From: Natronococcus jeotgali DSM 18795
GTDB taxonomy: Archaea; Halobacteriota; Halobacteria; Halobacteriales; Natrialbaceae
Direction: 5' to 3'
DNA length: 64,000 nucleotides
NCBI RefSeq assembly: GCF_000337695.1
Contig: NZ_AOIA01000114.1
Location: 53,188 to 117,187 of the forward strand
The notes below the pieces were generated by a model. That model saw only the letters and a list, made by a program, of their open reading frames with translations, was not told the DNA's origin and did no database searches. Positions 16,067 to 24,519 of the stretch are shown one piece after another; position 1 is the stretch's first letter, and each line of letters begins with the position of its first letter. The position numbers and the translations under genes were made by a program.

Positions 16067-16678
16067 ATGACGGACGATCCCGAGATCACGGCCGACCGAC
16101 CCGACAGCCCGATCCAGCTCGCCGGCACGGACCACATCACCCTTATCGGCAGCAACGAGGACGACACGATCGAGTTCTACCGCGACCTGCTGGGGATGCC
16201 GCTGGTGCTCAGACAGCCCAATCTCGACGATCCGGAGTCGACGCACCTCTTCTTCGATACGGGCGACGGGCGGATCCTCACCTTCTTCGTGAACGACGAC
16301 CGACAGTCCAGCGAACAGCCGCTTCGCCACCAGGTCGGCTCGGTCCACCACCTCTCCTTCTCGGTCGAACCCGAGCGGTTCGTCGAGACCAGGGAGGCCC
16401 TCGAGGACGCGGGTCGGGGCTACAACGAGTTCGATCGGGGTATCTTCCACTCGCTGTACACCCGCGATCACAACGGACTGACGATCGAGCTCGCGACCGA
16501 CAAGTTCGATATCCCGGACGACCGCCGCGGCGAGGTGCTGGCGACCGCCCAGCGCCTGCGCGTCGAGGACGGTGCCGACTTCGCCGAGGAGCGCCACCTC
16601 GAGGCGGCCCTCGAGGAGCTGGGGATCGACAGCGAGACGTACGAGCTGCCGGACGCCCCGACGGGCGCCGGGCGCTGA
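16067..16678 (+). CDS. VOC family (glyoxalase/extradiol dioxygenase-like) protein
   Basis: 203 aa. Two beta-alpha-beta-beta-beta modules span about residues 17-75 and 88-145. The likely metal ligands are His in GTDHITLIGSN, His in VHHLSFSVE and Glu in GLTIELATDKF. The fold is shared by glyoxalase I, methylmalonyl-CoA epimerase, extradiol dioxygenases and antibiotic-binding proteins, so the reaction cannot be named. TTTACGTCA near 16036-16044 may be the TATA box about 25-30 bp upstream. Its stop is next to that of the convergent lipoprotein gene (16680). The acyl-CoA genes nearby are divergent from it. Confidence 0.8.
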   Translation: MTDDPEITADRPDSPIQLAGTDHITLIGSNEDDTIEFYRDLLGMPLVLRQPNLDDPESTHLFFDTGDGRILTFFVNDDRQSSEQPLRHQVGSVHHLSFSVEPERFVETREALEDAGRGYNEFDRGIFHSLYTRDHNGLTIELATDKFDIPDDRRGEVLATAQRLRVEDGADFAEERHLEAALEELGIDSETYELPDAPTGAGR

Positions 16679-16679
16679 G

Positions 16680-17324
16680 TCAGTCGGGCAGCTCCTCGCG
16701 GACGCCCTCCATGAGCGAACGGACGTTCGCACCCTCGTCCTCGAAGGCGGTCGGATAGACCCCCAGCGTCGCGACCAGGTCGTCGCCGGCGTCGACCGTC
16801 TCGCTGACCAGGACGTCGACGTCGACGGTTCGCCCGCCGAAGGTCGCCTCCCCGGCGAACGTCGACACGGTCGCCGACTGCCCGAGGGCGGTCAGCTCCT
16901 CGTCGGCCTCGTGTTCGACGTCGCCGAGCCCGCCGTGGACGCTCGCGACGAGGTCGACGAGCCCGCTCGTCGACCGCTCGGCGAGCGGGTTGAACTCCCG
17001 GCCGAGCACCCCGACCTGCGGGCTCGAGAGCACGGCGAACTCCGCGCCCTTGTGCTCGCCGAGCAGTCCCATGTCGACCGTCTTCTCGTACTCGGTGAGC
17101 GCATTGATCAGGACGACCTCCTCGGAGACGATCCAGGCGCTGACCGTCTCCTCGAGGCGGAGCTCGTCGACGGCGGTTCGTTCGTAGCCGGCCTCCTCGC
17201 GGACCGCTGGATCGATCCCGGCGGGCGTGGCCTCGTGGCTGTCGAGCCCGACGGTCCCGAGACAGCCCGCGAGACTCGCGAGTCCGACCGTTCCCGCTCC
17301 GGCGAGTACCTGTCTCCGTTCCAT
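16680..17324 (-). CDS. Haloarchaeal lipoprotein (DUF6517-like)
   Basis: 214 aa. The N-terminus MERRQVLAGAGTVGLASLAGC has a twin-arginine pair, a hydrophobic stretch and a lipobox (LAGC, Cys21), so the protein should be exported by Tat and lipid-anchored outside the membrane. The mature part is acidic with beta-rich segments such as TVDVDVLVSETVDAGDDLVATLGVYP. I recall this as the DUF6517 family of haloarchaeal lipoproteins; the function is unknown. It ends immediately beside the convergent VOC gene and lies close to the exported DsbA-like gene on the same strand. Confidence 0.72.
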   Translation of the reverse strand: MERRQVLAGAGTVGLASLAGCLGTVGLDSHEATPAGIDPAVREEAGYERTAVDELRLEETVSAWIVSEEVVLINALTEYEKTVDMGLLGEHKGAEFAVLSSPQVGVLGREFNPLAERSTSGLVDLVASVHGGLGDVEHEADEELTALGQSATVSTFAGEATFGGRTVDVDVLVSETVDAGDDLVATLGVYPTAFEDEGANVRSLMEGVREELPD

Positions 17325-17413
17325 TCAGTCACGAATTCGAACCAGTAGTACAAGGTCTTTTGGATGCGGGAGATCGGGGTCGATACGAGACGGGACCTAG
17401 GCGCAAGGGACTG

Positions 17414-18148
17414 TCATCCGTCCGTCGATTGGATTCGCTCGATGGCTTCGTCGAAGCGCTCGGGCGGCTGGGCTCCGACGAGCGTTCCGGCTCTCTCGGC
17501 CTCGGGATCGAAGACGGCGAACGTCGGCGTCCCCGAGATTCCGAACGAGCGAGCCTGCTCGGCGTCGTCCTCGATCGAGGACTCGAACTCGTCGCCTCGC
17601 TCCTCGAGGCAGGTCTCGAGGTCGTCCGCGTCGACGGAATCGACCGAGCGCGTGTACTCGAGGAGCGCGTCGGCGTCGGCCCACCCTGACTCCTTCTCGC
17701 CCTGTTCGTCGAAGATGGCTGCGTGCCAGTTCCAGTAGGCCGACGAGTCGTCGTCGCAGACCTGTGCCCACGCACACCGCGAGGCGACCGTGGCGGTCAT
17801 CGAATCCGAGCCGAAGTACGGCAGCGGGATAAAGACGATTCGAACCCGCCCGGGTTCGACGTGGTTCCTGACGAGTTCGGGAAGCGTCTTCCGTTCGAAC
17901 TCTTCGCAGAACGGGCACTGGAAGTCGGTCCAGTAGTAGATATCCAGCGCCGCGTCCGGCGACCCGACGATCGGTTTTCCGGTCAGGTCGATGCCGAACG
18001 ACGTCGTCTCGTCGCTCGCGTGGAGAGTCAACGAACGGTCGTGGTCGTCGTCGCTTCCGTCGTCGCGCGCGAGATAATAGGCTCCGCCGCCGGCGGCGAC
18101 GACGGTACCGGCCAGCAGGGCGCGACGGGACGGCTGATCGAGGCTCAT
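17414..18148 (-). CDS. Exported DsbA-family thiol-disulfide protein
   Basis: 244 aa. A Tat-like N-terminus (SRRALLAGTVVAAGGGAYYLA, residues 7-27) is followed by a thioredoxin-fold domain with active site CPFC (Cys78-Cys81) in WTDFQCPFCEEF, as in DsbA/DsbG-like proteins. The cis-Pro loop is ISGTPTF near residue 210. It likely oxidises or isomerises cysteines of extracytoplasmic proteins. ATG at 18148 was chosen because it places the RR motif at residues 8-9. The divergent gene at 18334 encodes a membrane protein with its own CxxC, a possible partner analogous to DsbB; that pairing is inferred from position. Confidence 0.82.
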   Translation of the reverse strand: MSLDQPSRRALLAGTVVAAGGGAYYLARDDGSDDDHDRSLTLHASDETTSFGIDLTGKPIVGSPDAALDIYYWTDFQCPFCEEFERKTLPELVRNHVEPGRVRIVFIPLPYFGSDSMTATVASRCAWAQVCDDDSSAYWNWHAAIFDEQGEKESGWADADALLEYTRSVDSVDADDLETCLEERGDEFESSIEDDAEQARSFGISGTPTFAVFDPEAERAGTLVGAQPPERFDEAIERIQSTDG

Positions 18149-18333
18149 TCGGTACGGCCGACGTTCGAACCGCCGGGCCGTAACGGATCCGCCGATTTGC
18201 TGAGCCTGCAAAACGGGGTCGGTGATTTGCCGACGGCGCCCCTCGGTTCGTCCGTGCACTCGAGCGAGATTCGATCGTCGGTCCCGGGGTGTGTCTCCAC
18301 GGCCGCCCGAGCCGGAAACGGGGTGAACGAACG

Positions 18334-18882
18334 GTGAGCCCGCGCAGCCGTGTCGCCGGCTTCGCCCGAAATCTCACCGAATCGATGACCTACCCCTTCG
18401 AGAGCTGGCGGGGAACTGCCGAGCTGGTCCTCGTCGGGTTCGCCACGTACATTCTGCTCGTCGTCAGCACGATGCCGGAGTTTACAGTTCAGATGCTCGT
18501 CGACGGGTTCCACTGGTTCGACTACGTCCTCGTCTCGCTGACCGAGACGATCTACCGGACCGACGGCCTCTCGGGGATCGCGATCATCGTCCTCTACGCC
18601 CTGTTGACGGGTATCGCGGTCGTCAACGCCGCCGCGCAGCTCCGCTTGGTCGGACTCTCGAGCCTGACCGACCTCTCCGGCGTGCTTCCCGGTCTCCTCG
18701 CGTCGGGCTGTGCGAGCTGTGGCGCCGGGCTACTCGGCTTTCTGGGATTCGCTGGCGCGCTGACGCTGCTGCCCTACGACGGGACGTTGCTACAGCTCGG
18801 CGGGCTCGTCCTCCTGGTGTTCTTTCTGGGACGGGCGGGACACCCCGAGCGGTGTGCAATCGCGCCGGGAGCGGACGGATGA
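18334..18882 (+). CDS. Four-helix membrane protein with CASC motif
   Basis: 182 aa with about four to five hydrophobic segments (roughly residues 28-46, 58-75, 82-103, 115-140 and 146-168). A GCASCGAGLLGFLGFAGAL segment sits in the fourth helix, giving a CxxC pair at the membrane face. The start is GTG at 18334; an upstream ATG in the same frame would add 15 basic, unlikely residues. I do not recognise the family. The divergent DsbA-like gene (17414-18148) suggests a role in thiol redox or in metal or haem handling in the membrane, but this is inference from context only. Confidence 0.6.
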   Translation: MSPRSRVAGFARNLTESMTYPFESWRGTAELVLVGFATYILLVVSTMPEFTVQMLVDGFHWFDYVLVSLTETIYRTDGLSGIAIIVLYALLTGIAVVNAAAQLRLVGLSSLTDLSGVLPGLLASGCASCGAGLLGFLGFAGALTLLPYDGTLLQLGGLVLLVFFLGRAGHPERCAIAPGADG

Positions 18883-18936
18883 CGGGATCGGTAAACCGAG
18901 ACGTGTTCGGGTTCTGATTCGGAGTATCGGCTCGGG

Positions 18937-18943
18937 TTTTTAT
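18937..18943 (+). promoter_or_regulatory. TATA box of the MBL-fold gene
   Basis: The T-rich sequence TTTTTAT is centred about 30 bp before the ATG at 18970. This supports a leaderless start there instead of the ATG at 18943. Confidence 0.5.
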
Positions 18944-18969
18944 TGAACGGCGGGTCGGACGTCGAACCG

Positions 18970-20007
18970 ATGAACCTAGAACGCCGAACGGTCGTGAAAC
19001 TGACCGGGCTCGCGTCCGGAACCGGCGCGATCGCGGGAGTAGCGAGCGGAACGGAGTCGTCGACCGCGGAACGTTCGACCTCGTGGGAACGGGGTCGATC
19101 GGACGGGATTTCGGTCACCGTCCTCGGCTCCGGGGCGTCCTCGTTCGAGAACGGCCGCGCGAACGCCGGCCACGTCGTTCACGTCGACGGCGAGCCGACG
19201 TTCCTGCTCGACGCCGGCGGCGGCGTCGGGGCGCGACTCGGCGAGGCCGGCGTCGATCTCACCGCCCTCGACGGGGTCTTCCTCGGACACCTCCACATCG
19301 ACCACACCGCGGCTCTCCCGGCGGTCGTCAAGGCCGCCTACCAGCGGGGTCGCGACCGCCCCCTCCCGGTCTACGGTCCGACCGGAACCGACGACGTCCC
19401 CGGCACCGCGGCCTTCCTCTCGCGGCTGTTCGATCCCGAAACGGGCGCGTACAACTACCTCGAGCCGTTCGTCGAGCGCTACACCGACGGCAAGCTGGAA
19501 CTCGAACCGACCGAGATCGACGCGACGGTCGGCGAGGACGACGGGATCGCCTGCGTGCGCGACGAGGACGTCACCGTCGAGGCGATCCCCCAGACACACG
19601 GGGCGATTCCGGCGCTCGCCTACCGATTCACCTGTCGAGGACGGTCGATCACGTTCAGCGGCGACACGTCCCTGGTGACCGACAACCTCCGGCGGCTCGC
19701 GGACGGGACGGACGTGCTCGTCCACAACCGCGTCGTGGACGCCCACGTCGATCCCGACGAGCCAAAGACGGATCTGCACGCCTACGCGGCGGAGATCGGC
19801 GCGACCGCGAGCGCCGCCGACGTCAGGACGCTCGTGCTCTCCCACCTCAGTCAGACCGACGAGACGGAGATCGAGCGGGAGATGGAACTGATCGCACGGG
19901 AGTACGACGGGCCGATCGTCGCCGTTCGGGATCTCGTCGAAGTGGATCCGGACGGTCGGATCGGCGCCGTCGAACCGATCGAAAACGACGTCCTCGTGTG
20001 CGAGTGA
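18970..20007 (+). CDS. Exported MBL-fold metallohydrolase (RNase Z/arylsulfatase-like)
   Basis: 345 aa. The N-terminus MNLERRTVVKLTGLASGTGA carries RR and a hydrophobic stretch, consistent with Tat export. The metallo-beta-lactamase metal motif HLHIDH spans residues 107-112. Further ligands lie in IPQTHGAIP (His), FSGDTSLV (Asp) and LVLSHLSQ (His). The order and SGDT motif resemble the RNase Z/AtsA branch, whose exported members hydrolyse sulfate or phosphodiester bonds; a Tat-exported enzyme is unlikely to be a tRNA nuclease. The substrate is unknown. It is monocistronic with its own TATA box at 18937-18943. Confidence 0.8.
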   Translation: MNLERRTVVKLTGLASGTGAIAGVASGTESSTAERSTSWERGRSDGISVTVLGSGASSFENGRANAGHVVHVDGEPTFLLDAGGGVGARLGEAGVDLTALDGVFLGHLHIDHTAALPAVVKAAYQRGRDRPLPVYGPTGTDDVPGTAAFLSRLFDPETGAYNYLEPFVERYTDGKLELEPTEIDATVGEDDGIACVRDEDVTVEAIPQTHGAIPALAYRFTCRGRSITFSGDTSLVTDNLRRLADGTDVLVHNRVVDAHVDPDEPKTDLHAYAAEIGATASAADVRTLVLSHLSQTDETEIEREMELIAREYDGPIVAVRDLVEVDPDGRIGAVEPIENDVLVCE

Positions 20008-20286
20008 ACTCGACCGTGCTGGGACGGTAGCGTGTCGTTCGGAACGCGGCGAGGCGCGAACCGAGGCGGACGTCCTCGAGATGGAGCGCTCCCGTGCGTT
20101 CGCGGCGGGGATGCGCGGGCGATCCTTCCGCGTCGAACCCCCTACAGACGTCACCGCCTCTCGTTCGCCCACGACGAGCATCACATCCAGTCGTCCCTCG
20201 ACGCTGCGGACGCGGGCGTCGCCGACCTCCGAGTCGCCGAGTCGATCGCGCCGCTCGAGGGGCCTCGAGCTTGCGCGACAGAACCG

Positions 20287-20505
20287 CTAGTCGCTACAGG
20301 TCGAACAGTTCCGACGCCGAACGACGAGTCCGATACCGCCGAGCGCGAGCGCGGTGACGAGCAGCTGGGCGCCGCCGGCGGCCAGCCCGTACGCGAGGGC
20401 GCCGCCTGAGACCGCGGTCGCTCCGGGGCCGAGACAGCAGAGACTCGCCAGTCCGGCCAGTCCGAGCTTCGCCCGTCGCGACGCCGTCTCCGAGTTCGTC
20501 GCCAT
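20287..20505 (-). CDS. Small Cys-rich membrane protein (MerF/MerT-like pattern)
   Basis: 72 aa with two membrane helices (about residues 13-38 and 43-62). A vicinal cysteine pair lies in SLCCLGPGAT (Cys23-Cys24), and the C-terminal tail ends RRRNCSTCSD (Cys67, Cys70). A CC pair in the first helix plus a second Cys pair at the membrane edge is the layout of MerF/MerT mercury carriers, although overall similarity is not obvious to me. It lies 73 bp downstream of the MerA/GCR-like reductase on the same strand and has its own TATA-like TATATCG at 20531-20537 on the complementary strand. Confidence 0.6.
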   Translation of the reverse strand: MATNSETASRRAKLGLAGLASLCCLGPGATAVSGGALAYGLAAGGAQLLVTALALGGIGLVVRRRNCSTCSD

Positions 20506-20530
20506 CGGTCACGTCAACGGGAACGGTCCG

Positions 20531-20537
20531 TATATCG
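20531..20537 (-). promoter_or_regulatory. TATA box of the small Cys-rich membrane protein gene
   Basis: Read on the minus strand, CGATATA is centred about 29 bp before the ATG at 20505, so this gene can be transcribed apart from the reductase gene. Confidence 0.45.
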
Positions 20538-20578
20538 TTTGTGGCACTCGAGGGGCGACGCCCCGGCGTCTCGACCGG

Positions 20579-22063
20579 TCAGTCGCGGTCGTGATCGTGC
20601 TCGTGGTGGCCGTGGTGGTGATGCTGACCGTCGTCGTCCCCTCCGCCGCGGTGGGTGAACTGCCCGGCGAACGCCCGGTCGACGACCTCCGAGAGCGCGG
20701 GATGGACGTGGACCGACTCGCGGATGTCCCACACCGTCCCGGTGCCCGCTTTCATCGCGACGACGACCTCCTCGATCAGGTTCGACGCCTCCGGGCCGAC
20801 GACGTGACAGCCGAGGATCGTCCCGTCGGGTTCGATCAGCACCTTGACGAACCCCTCGACCTTCATCGCCTTCCCGCGGGCGGTGTCCTCGTACCGGTAC
20901 GTTCGCGTCGCGTACTCCCGCCCGGCGTCCCGGAGTTCGCCCTCCCGAGCGCCGACGCCGGCCACTTCCGGCGAGCCGAACACGGCGAACGGCATCGCCG
21001 TGTAGTCGACGGGCTCGAGTTCGTCGCCGAACAGGTTCCGGGCGACGGTCCGAGCCTCGTGGTTCGCGTTGTGTTTCAGCAGGTACTCGCCGACGACGTC
21101 GCCGAGCGCCCAGATTCCGTCCGCGGTCGTCCGCAGGTACTCGTCGGTCTCGACGAACTCCGCGTCGTCGGTCTCGACGCCCGTCGCCTCGAGGTTCAGC
21201 AGGTCCGTGTTCGGTCGCCGACCCGCGGCGACGAGCAGGGCGTCGCCGGTGACGGAGACGGGTTCGCGATCGGACGCGTCGTCCCGCGCCGGGGGGTACG
21301 GTCGGGCCTCGACGGTCACCTCGCCGTCGGCTTGCGACGCGGCGACGGCTTCGTACCCCGCGTAGACGTCGAACCGGTCGGCGTAGCGCTCGGTGAACGC
21401 GGCCGCGATCTCCCCGTCGGCGTCCGGCAGCAGGTGCCGACGACGGCCGACGATCGAGACGTCGCTCCCGAAGGTGCCGAAGAAGTGGGCGAGCTCGGCC
21501 GCGATGTAGCCCCCGCCGACGACGACCAGGCGCTCGGGCGGCGTCTCGAGCTGCAGCGCCTCCGTGCTGGTGAGGTAGTCGACGTCCTCGATGCCGTCGA
21601 TCGGCGGGATCCAGGGCCGCGTTCCGGCCGCGATCAGGACCGTGTCGGCCCGCACGCGCCTGCCCGCGTCGGGGCCGTCGACGACCTCGACCGTGCGATC
21701 GTCGACGAACCGACCCTCCCCCTCGAGCAGCGCGTGCTGGTCGGAGGCGCCGAGCCCGTTGCGGATCGAGTCGGCGCTCTCCGAGACGTCCTCGGTGACC
21801 TCGCGGACGATACCGGCGAAGTCGACGTCGGTCACGTCGGCGCGGATGCCGAACTCGTCGGCGCGCTCGACGGTCTCCATCACCTCGGCGCGGTACAACA
21901 GCTGCTTCGAGGGGATGCAGCCGCGGTTGAGGCACGTGCCACCGAGCGGCCCCTTCTCGACGACCGCGACCGACTGGCCCCGGTTGGCGGCGGCGTTGGC
22001 CACGTCCAGTCCGGATCCCGAACCGATGACGAGGAACTCGACCTCCGTCGTTTCGGCGTCCAT
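20579..22063 (-). CDS. FAD-dependent disulfide reductase (MerA / bis-gamma-glutamylcystine reductase / Lpd-like) with His-rich tail
   Basis: 494 aa. FAD-binding GSGSGLDVANAAANRG (residues 14-29), redox-active Cys44 and Cys49 in GGTCLNRGCIPSK, NAD(P)-binding VVVGGGYIAAELAHFF, the ALGDV FAD block and the C-terminal HPALSEVV (catalytic His) are all present. It lacks the N-terminal GMTCxxC domain and C-terminal vicinal Cys of true mercuric reductase. Haloarchaea keep gamma-glutamylcysteine reduced with a MerA-like enzyme (GCR), a plausible role. The last 22 residues contain nine His among Asp and Glu, an unusual metal-binding tail. A small CC/CxxC membrane protein follows, and a spermidine-synthase-like gene lies upstream. 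Confidence 0.8.
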   Translation of the reverse strand: MDAETTEVEFLVIGSGSGLDVANAAANRGQSVAVVEKGPLGGTCLNRGCIPSKQLLYRAEVMETVERADEFGIRADVTDVDFAGIVREVTEDVSESADSIRNGLGASDQHALLEGEGRFVDDRTVEVVDGPDAGRRVRADTVLIAAGTRPWIPPIDGIEDVDYLTSTEALQLETPPERLVVVGGGYIAAELAHFFGTFGSDVSIVGRRRHLLPDADGEIAAAFTERYADRFDVYAGYEAVAASQADGEVTVEARPYPPARDDASDREPVSVTGDALLVAAGRRPNTDLLNLEATGVETDDAEFVETDEYLRTTADGIWALGDVVGEYLLKHNANHEARTVARNLFGDELEPVDYTAMPFAVFGSPEVAGVGAREGELRDAGREYATRTYRYEDTARGKAMKVEGFVKVLIEPDGTILGCHVVGPEASNLIEEVVVAMKAGTGTVWDIRESVHVHPALSEVVDRAFAGQFTHRGGGDDDGQHHHHGHHEHDHDRD

Positions 22064-22120
22064 AGCGGACCGACGGGCTCGAGCCCTATCGTTCTTCCAC
22101 CGCGTTCCCGGGGTCGACGT

Positions 22121-23707
22121 CTACCCCGCTCTCGCGACGATCGCCGGATTCGCCGCCGTCGGCTCCGAGTCCTCGGTCTCCTCGATGACGTAGCGCTGGC
22201 CGAACATCGGATCCAGCAGGGTGTCGACCGGCGCCCGGTCGTCGCGCAGGACGGGGACGTCGTCGGTCTCGGGGTCGTCCATCCGATTCCGGAGCTCGTC
22301 GCTCAGGTTGACCCCGAGGTCGCGCTCGTCGGTGCGCCGCTCGAGCTCCTCGCGAGTGAGCCGTTCGTCGTCTTTCGTCGCGACGAGCTGGACGTTCTGG
22401 ACGGCGTCGGAGTCCGAGGTCCGGAAGCCGTAGACCTGCGGAAACACCTGCTCGGCGGTCGCGTGCTCGGCGCGGTAGAACTCCGAGCCCGAGCCCTCGG
22501 GCGCCGCGATGACGTTCGCGAGCAACACGCCGTCGTCGCTCAGCCGATCCGCGGCCAACTGCATGAACTCCTCGGTGGTCAGGTGAAACGGCACCTGATC
22601 CTTCTTGTAGGCGTCGAGGACGATCACGTCGTACTCCTCGTCGGCGTTTTGCAGGAACTGCCGACCGTCCTCGGCGTGGCTGGTCATGTGCTCGCCGTGC
22701 TCGAGCCCGAAGTACGCCTCGGCCGCTGCGGTGACCTCGGGGTCGATCTCGACGACGTCGACGTCGACGTCGTAGTGGCGCTGGAAGTCCTGCGGGCCGG
22801 TGTACCCGCCCCCGCCGATGAAGAGGACGTCCTCGACCTCGTCGGGATCGTCGGCCATCAGCATCGGCAGGTGGAAGTACTCCGTGTAGGCGAAGACGTG
22901 GCGATCGGGGTCCTCGAGGTCCGTCGCGCTGTGGCGGGCGCCGTCGAGGTACATCGTCCGGACGTCGCCGTCGTCGACCACCTCGAGCTGCTGGACGGCG
23001 GTCTCGGTCTCGTAGACGACGTCGCCGCGGTGGTCGAGCGCGGCGGGGGTCCCGCTGGCGGCGACGACGAGCAACGCGACGACGGCGACGCTGGCGACGG
23101 TCGGCCTGCGGGGTGGCGACGGCAGCGTGAGCGCGACCGCCGTCGCGACCAGTATCAGTCCGAACGCCACCCCGATCTGGGCGATGCTCAGAGCGGGGAT
23201 GAGCACGAACGTCGTCGCGCCCGAACCGAGGATGCTCCCGATCGTCCCGAGCGCGTAGACGTGTCCGGAGGCCTCGCCGACCCCGCGCTTCCGGGAGAGC
23301 TCGGCCGCGTAGGGGCTGATGAACCCCAGCAGGTACGTCGGCGGCCCGAAGAGGATGACGACGGCCGGCAGCGAGGCGTACCTGGGCGGGAGCGCGAGCG
23401 TCGACGTGTACGACAACAGCAACTCGTCGGCGTAGACCACCACTGCGACGTACACCGCAGTCGCGAGCATGAGCCAGACCATCTCCCGGACGGTCGCCCG
23501 CGCCGCCCGCTTGCCGCCCTGCCAGTAGCCGAGGCTCAACGCGGCGAGCAGGACCGTCAGGATGCCGCCGACGGTGTAGATGTGGCTGCCGAACTGCGGC
23601 GCGACGATCCGCACTGCGAGGATCTCGAGCCCCATGCTGGTGATTCCCGAGACGAAGACGGCCAGTTCGGGCTTCGTCGGCCGGTAGGACGCGAGCGCGT
23701 TCCGCAT
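22121..23707 (-). CDS. Membrane-fused spermidine-synthase-like protein
   Basis: 528 aa. The N-terminal half (residues about 15-215) has seven or eight membrane helices; the C-terminal half is a methyltransferase-like fold. The latter contains VLFIGGGGYTGPQDFQ (nucleotide-binding loop), VDVVEIDPEVTAAAEAYFGL and YDVIVLDAYKKDQVPFHLTTEEF, the polyamine synthase signatures (GGGxG, VEIDP, D-acid). This fused layout is widespread in archaea and bacteria and may transfer aminopropyl groups at the membrane, but activity of the fused type is not established to my knowledge. It lies 57 bp upstream of the disulfide reductase gene. Confidence 0.8.
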   Translation of the reverse strand: MRNALASYRPTKPELAVFVSGITSMGLEILAVRIVAPQFGSHIYTVGGILTVLLAALSLGYWQGGKRAARATVREMVWLMLATAVYVAVVVYADELLLSYTSTLALPPRYASLPAVVILFGPPTYLLGFISPYAAELSRKRGVGEASGHVYALGTIGSILGSGATTFVLIPALSIAQIGVAFGLILVATAVALTLPSPPRRPTVASVAVVALLVVAASGTPAALDHRGDVVYETETAVQQLEVVDDGDVRTMYLDGARHSATDLEDPDRHVFAYTEYFHLPMLMADDPDEVEDVLFIGGGGYTGPQDFQRHYDVDVDVVEIDPEVTAAAEAYFGLEHGEHMTSHAEDGRQFLQNADEEYDVIVLDAYKKDQVPFHLTTEEFMQLAADRLSDDGVLLANVIAAPEGSGSEFYRAEHATAEQVFPQVYGFRTSDSDAVQNVQLVATKDDERLTREELERRTDERDLGVNLSDELRNRMDDPETDDVPVLRDDRAPVDTLLDPMFGQRYVIEETEDSEPTAANPAIVARAG

Positions 23708-23776
23708 TCGTTGTCACCACAGTGTAGCCGGGACCGTGAGTACCTGTCGGCTCGATCCCGTCCCGCCTCGAGCCGG

Positions 23777-24001
23777 CTACGGCCGCGTCATCACGAGCGC
23801 GAGCACGAACAGTCCGGCCGCGACCGCGAGAACGGTCGCGGGCCCGACCTCGACCAGGCCGACGACCGCCGCGCCCGCGACGATCGTCCAGCCGAACAGC
23901 AGCGACAGCACCGCGTTGAGAACGAGCAGCACGCGCGGGTCTCCGCCGGAGGACTCGAGGCCCTCGCGGAACCCGTCCCGGTCGGCGTCGGGGTCGGCCA
24001 T
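23777..24001 (-). CDS. Small two-helix membrane protein (74 aa)
   Basis: An acidic N-terminus (residues 1-20) is followed by two hydrophobic helices (about 24-46 and 50-70) and a short basic end. No function can be assigned. It lies 69 bp upstream of the spermidine-synthase-like gene on the same strand and could be cotranscribed with it. It is divergent from the SRPBCC gene, with an 86-bp shared promoter region. Confidence 0.55.
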   Translation of the reverse strand: MADPDADRDGFREGLESSGGDPRVLLVLNAVLSLLFGWTIVAGAAVVGLVEVGPATVLAVAAGLFVLALVMTRP

Positions 24002-24087
24002 ACCGGAGTACGGGAACGTGGCTCACTTAGCCGTTTCCGTCGGCCGCCGGGGCCGACACTTATGCCGTTGCCGACGAACGACGGGGT

Positions 24088-24513
24088 ATGCGGGAAGTCA
24101 CGGTCTCTCGACGGATCGACGCGACGGCGGTCGAGCTCTCCTCGCGGTTCGATCCGCCGGCGATCGTCGAGGCCGAGGGGAGTTTCACCGTCGCGGACGT
24201 CCGCGAGGACGGCGACGCGACGGTCGTCGTCGCCAGCGGGCCCGGTATGTCGCTCCCGCTCCGGTTCGAGTACCGCGAGGATGCACTGTACTACACCCAG
24301 GAGGGCGAGCAGGGACCGTTCGAGTACATGGAGACGTGGCTCGAGTTCGACGAGCGCGAGGACGGCACCGAGGTCCGGTTCCGGTCGTCGGTCTCGCTCG
24401 CGGCCCCGCTGCCCTTCGGCGACCGGATCGCCGCCTGGAAGCGAAAGGGCGAGCTCGAGCGGGCGCTCGAGGCGATGGCCGACGCGTTCCAGACTCCTCG
24501 AGGCGAAGGCTGA
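24088..24513 (+). CDS. SRPBCC superfamily protein
   Basis: 141 aa. It has the helix-grip pattern: first strand MREVTVSRRIDATAVELSSRF, a run of strands (ADVREDGDATVVVASGPGMSLPLRFEYRED, TWLEFDEREDGTEVRFRSSVSL) and a long C-terminal helix (IAAWKRKGELERALEAMADAFQ). These proteins bind hydrophobic ligands or act in cell-surface polyketide/lipid processes; a specific role cannot be given. It ends seven bases from the convergent COG0523 GTPase gene. Confidence 0.7.
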   Translation: MREVTVSRRIDATAVELSSRFDPPAIVEAEGSFTVADVREDGDATVVVASGPGMSLPLRFEYREDALYYTQEGEQGPFEYMETWLEFDEREDGTEVRFRSSVSLAAPLPFGDRIAAWKRKGELERALEAMADAFQTPRGEG

Positions 24514-24519
24514 CGTGTG

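Noticed and set aside
13814..16678. A 954-codon plus-strand frame covering the CaiB and thiolase genes
   Set aside because: Only its last 203 codons (VOC protein from 16067) have family motifs. The rest is antisense to well-marked enzymes.
17325..17350. tRNA-like T-arm around GAATTCGAACC
   Set aside because: No acceptor or anticodon stems can be formed around it on either strand.
20579..22063. Mercuric reductase merA
   Set aside because: The N-terminal heavy-metal domain and C-terminal vicinal Cys are missing, so the specific name is not justified.
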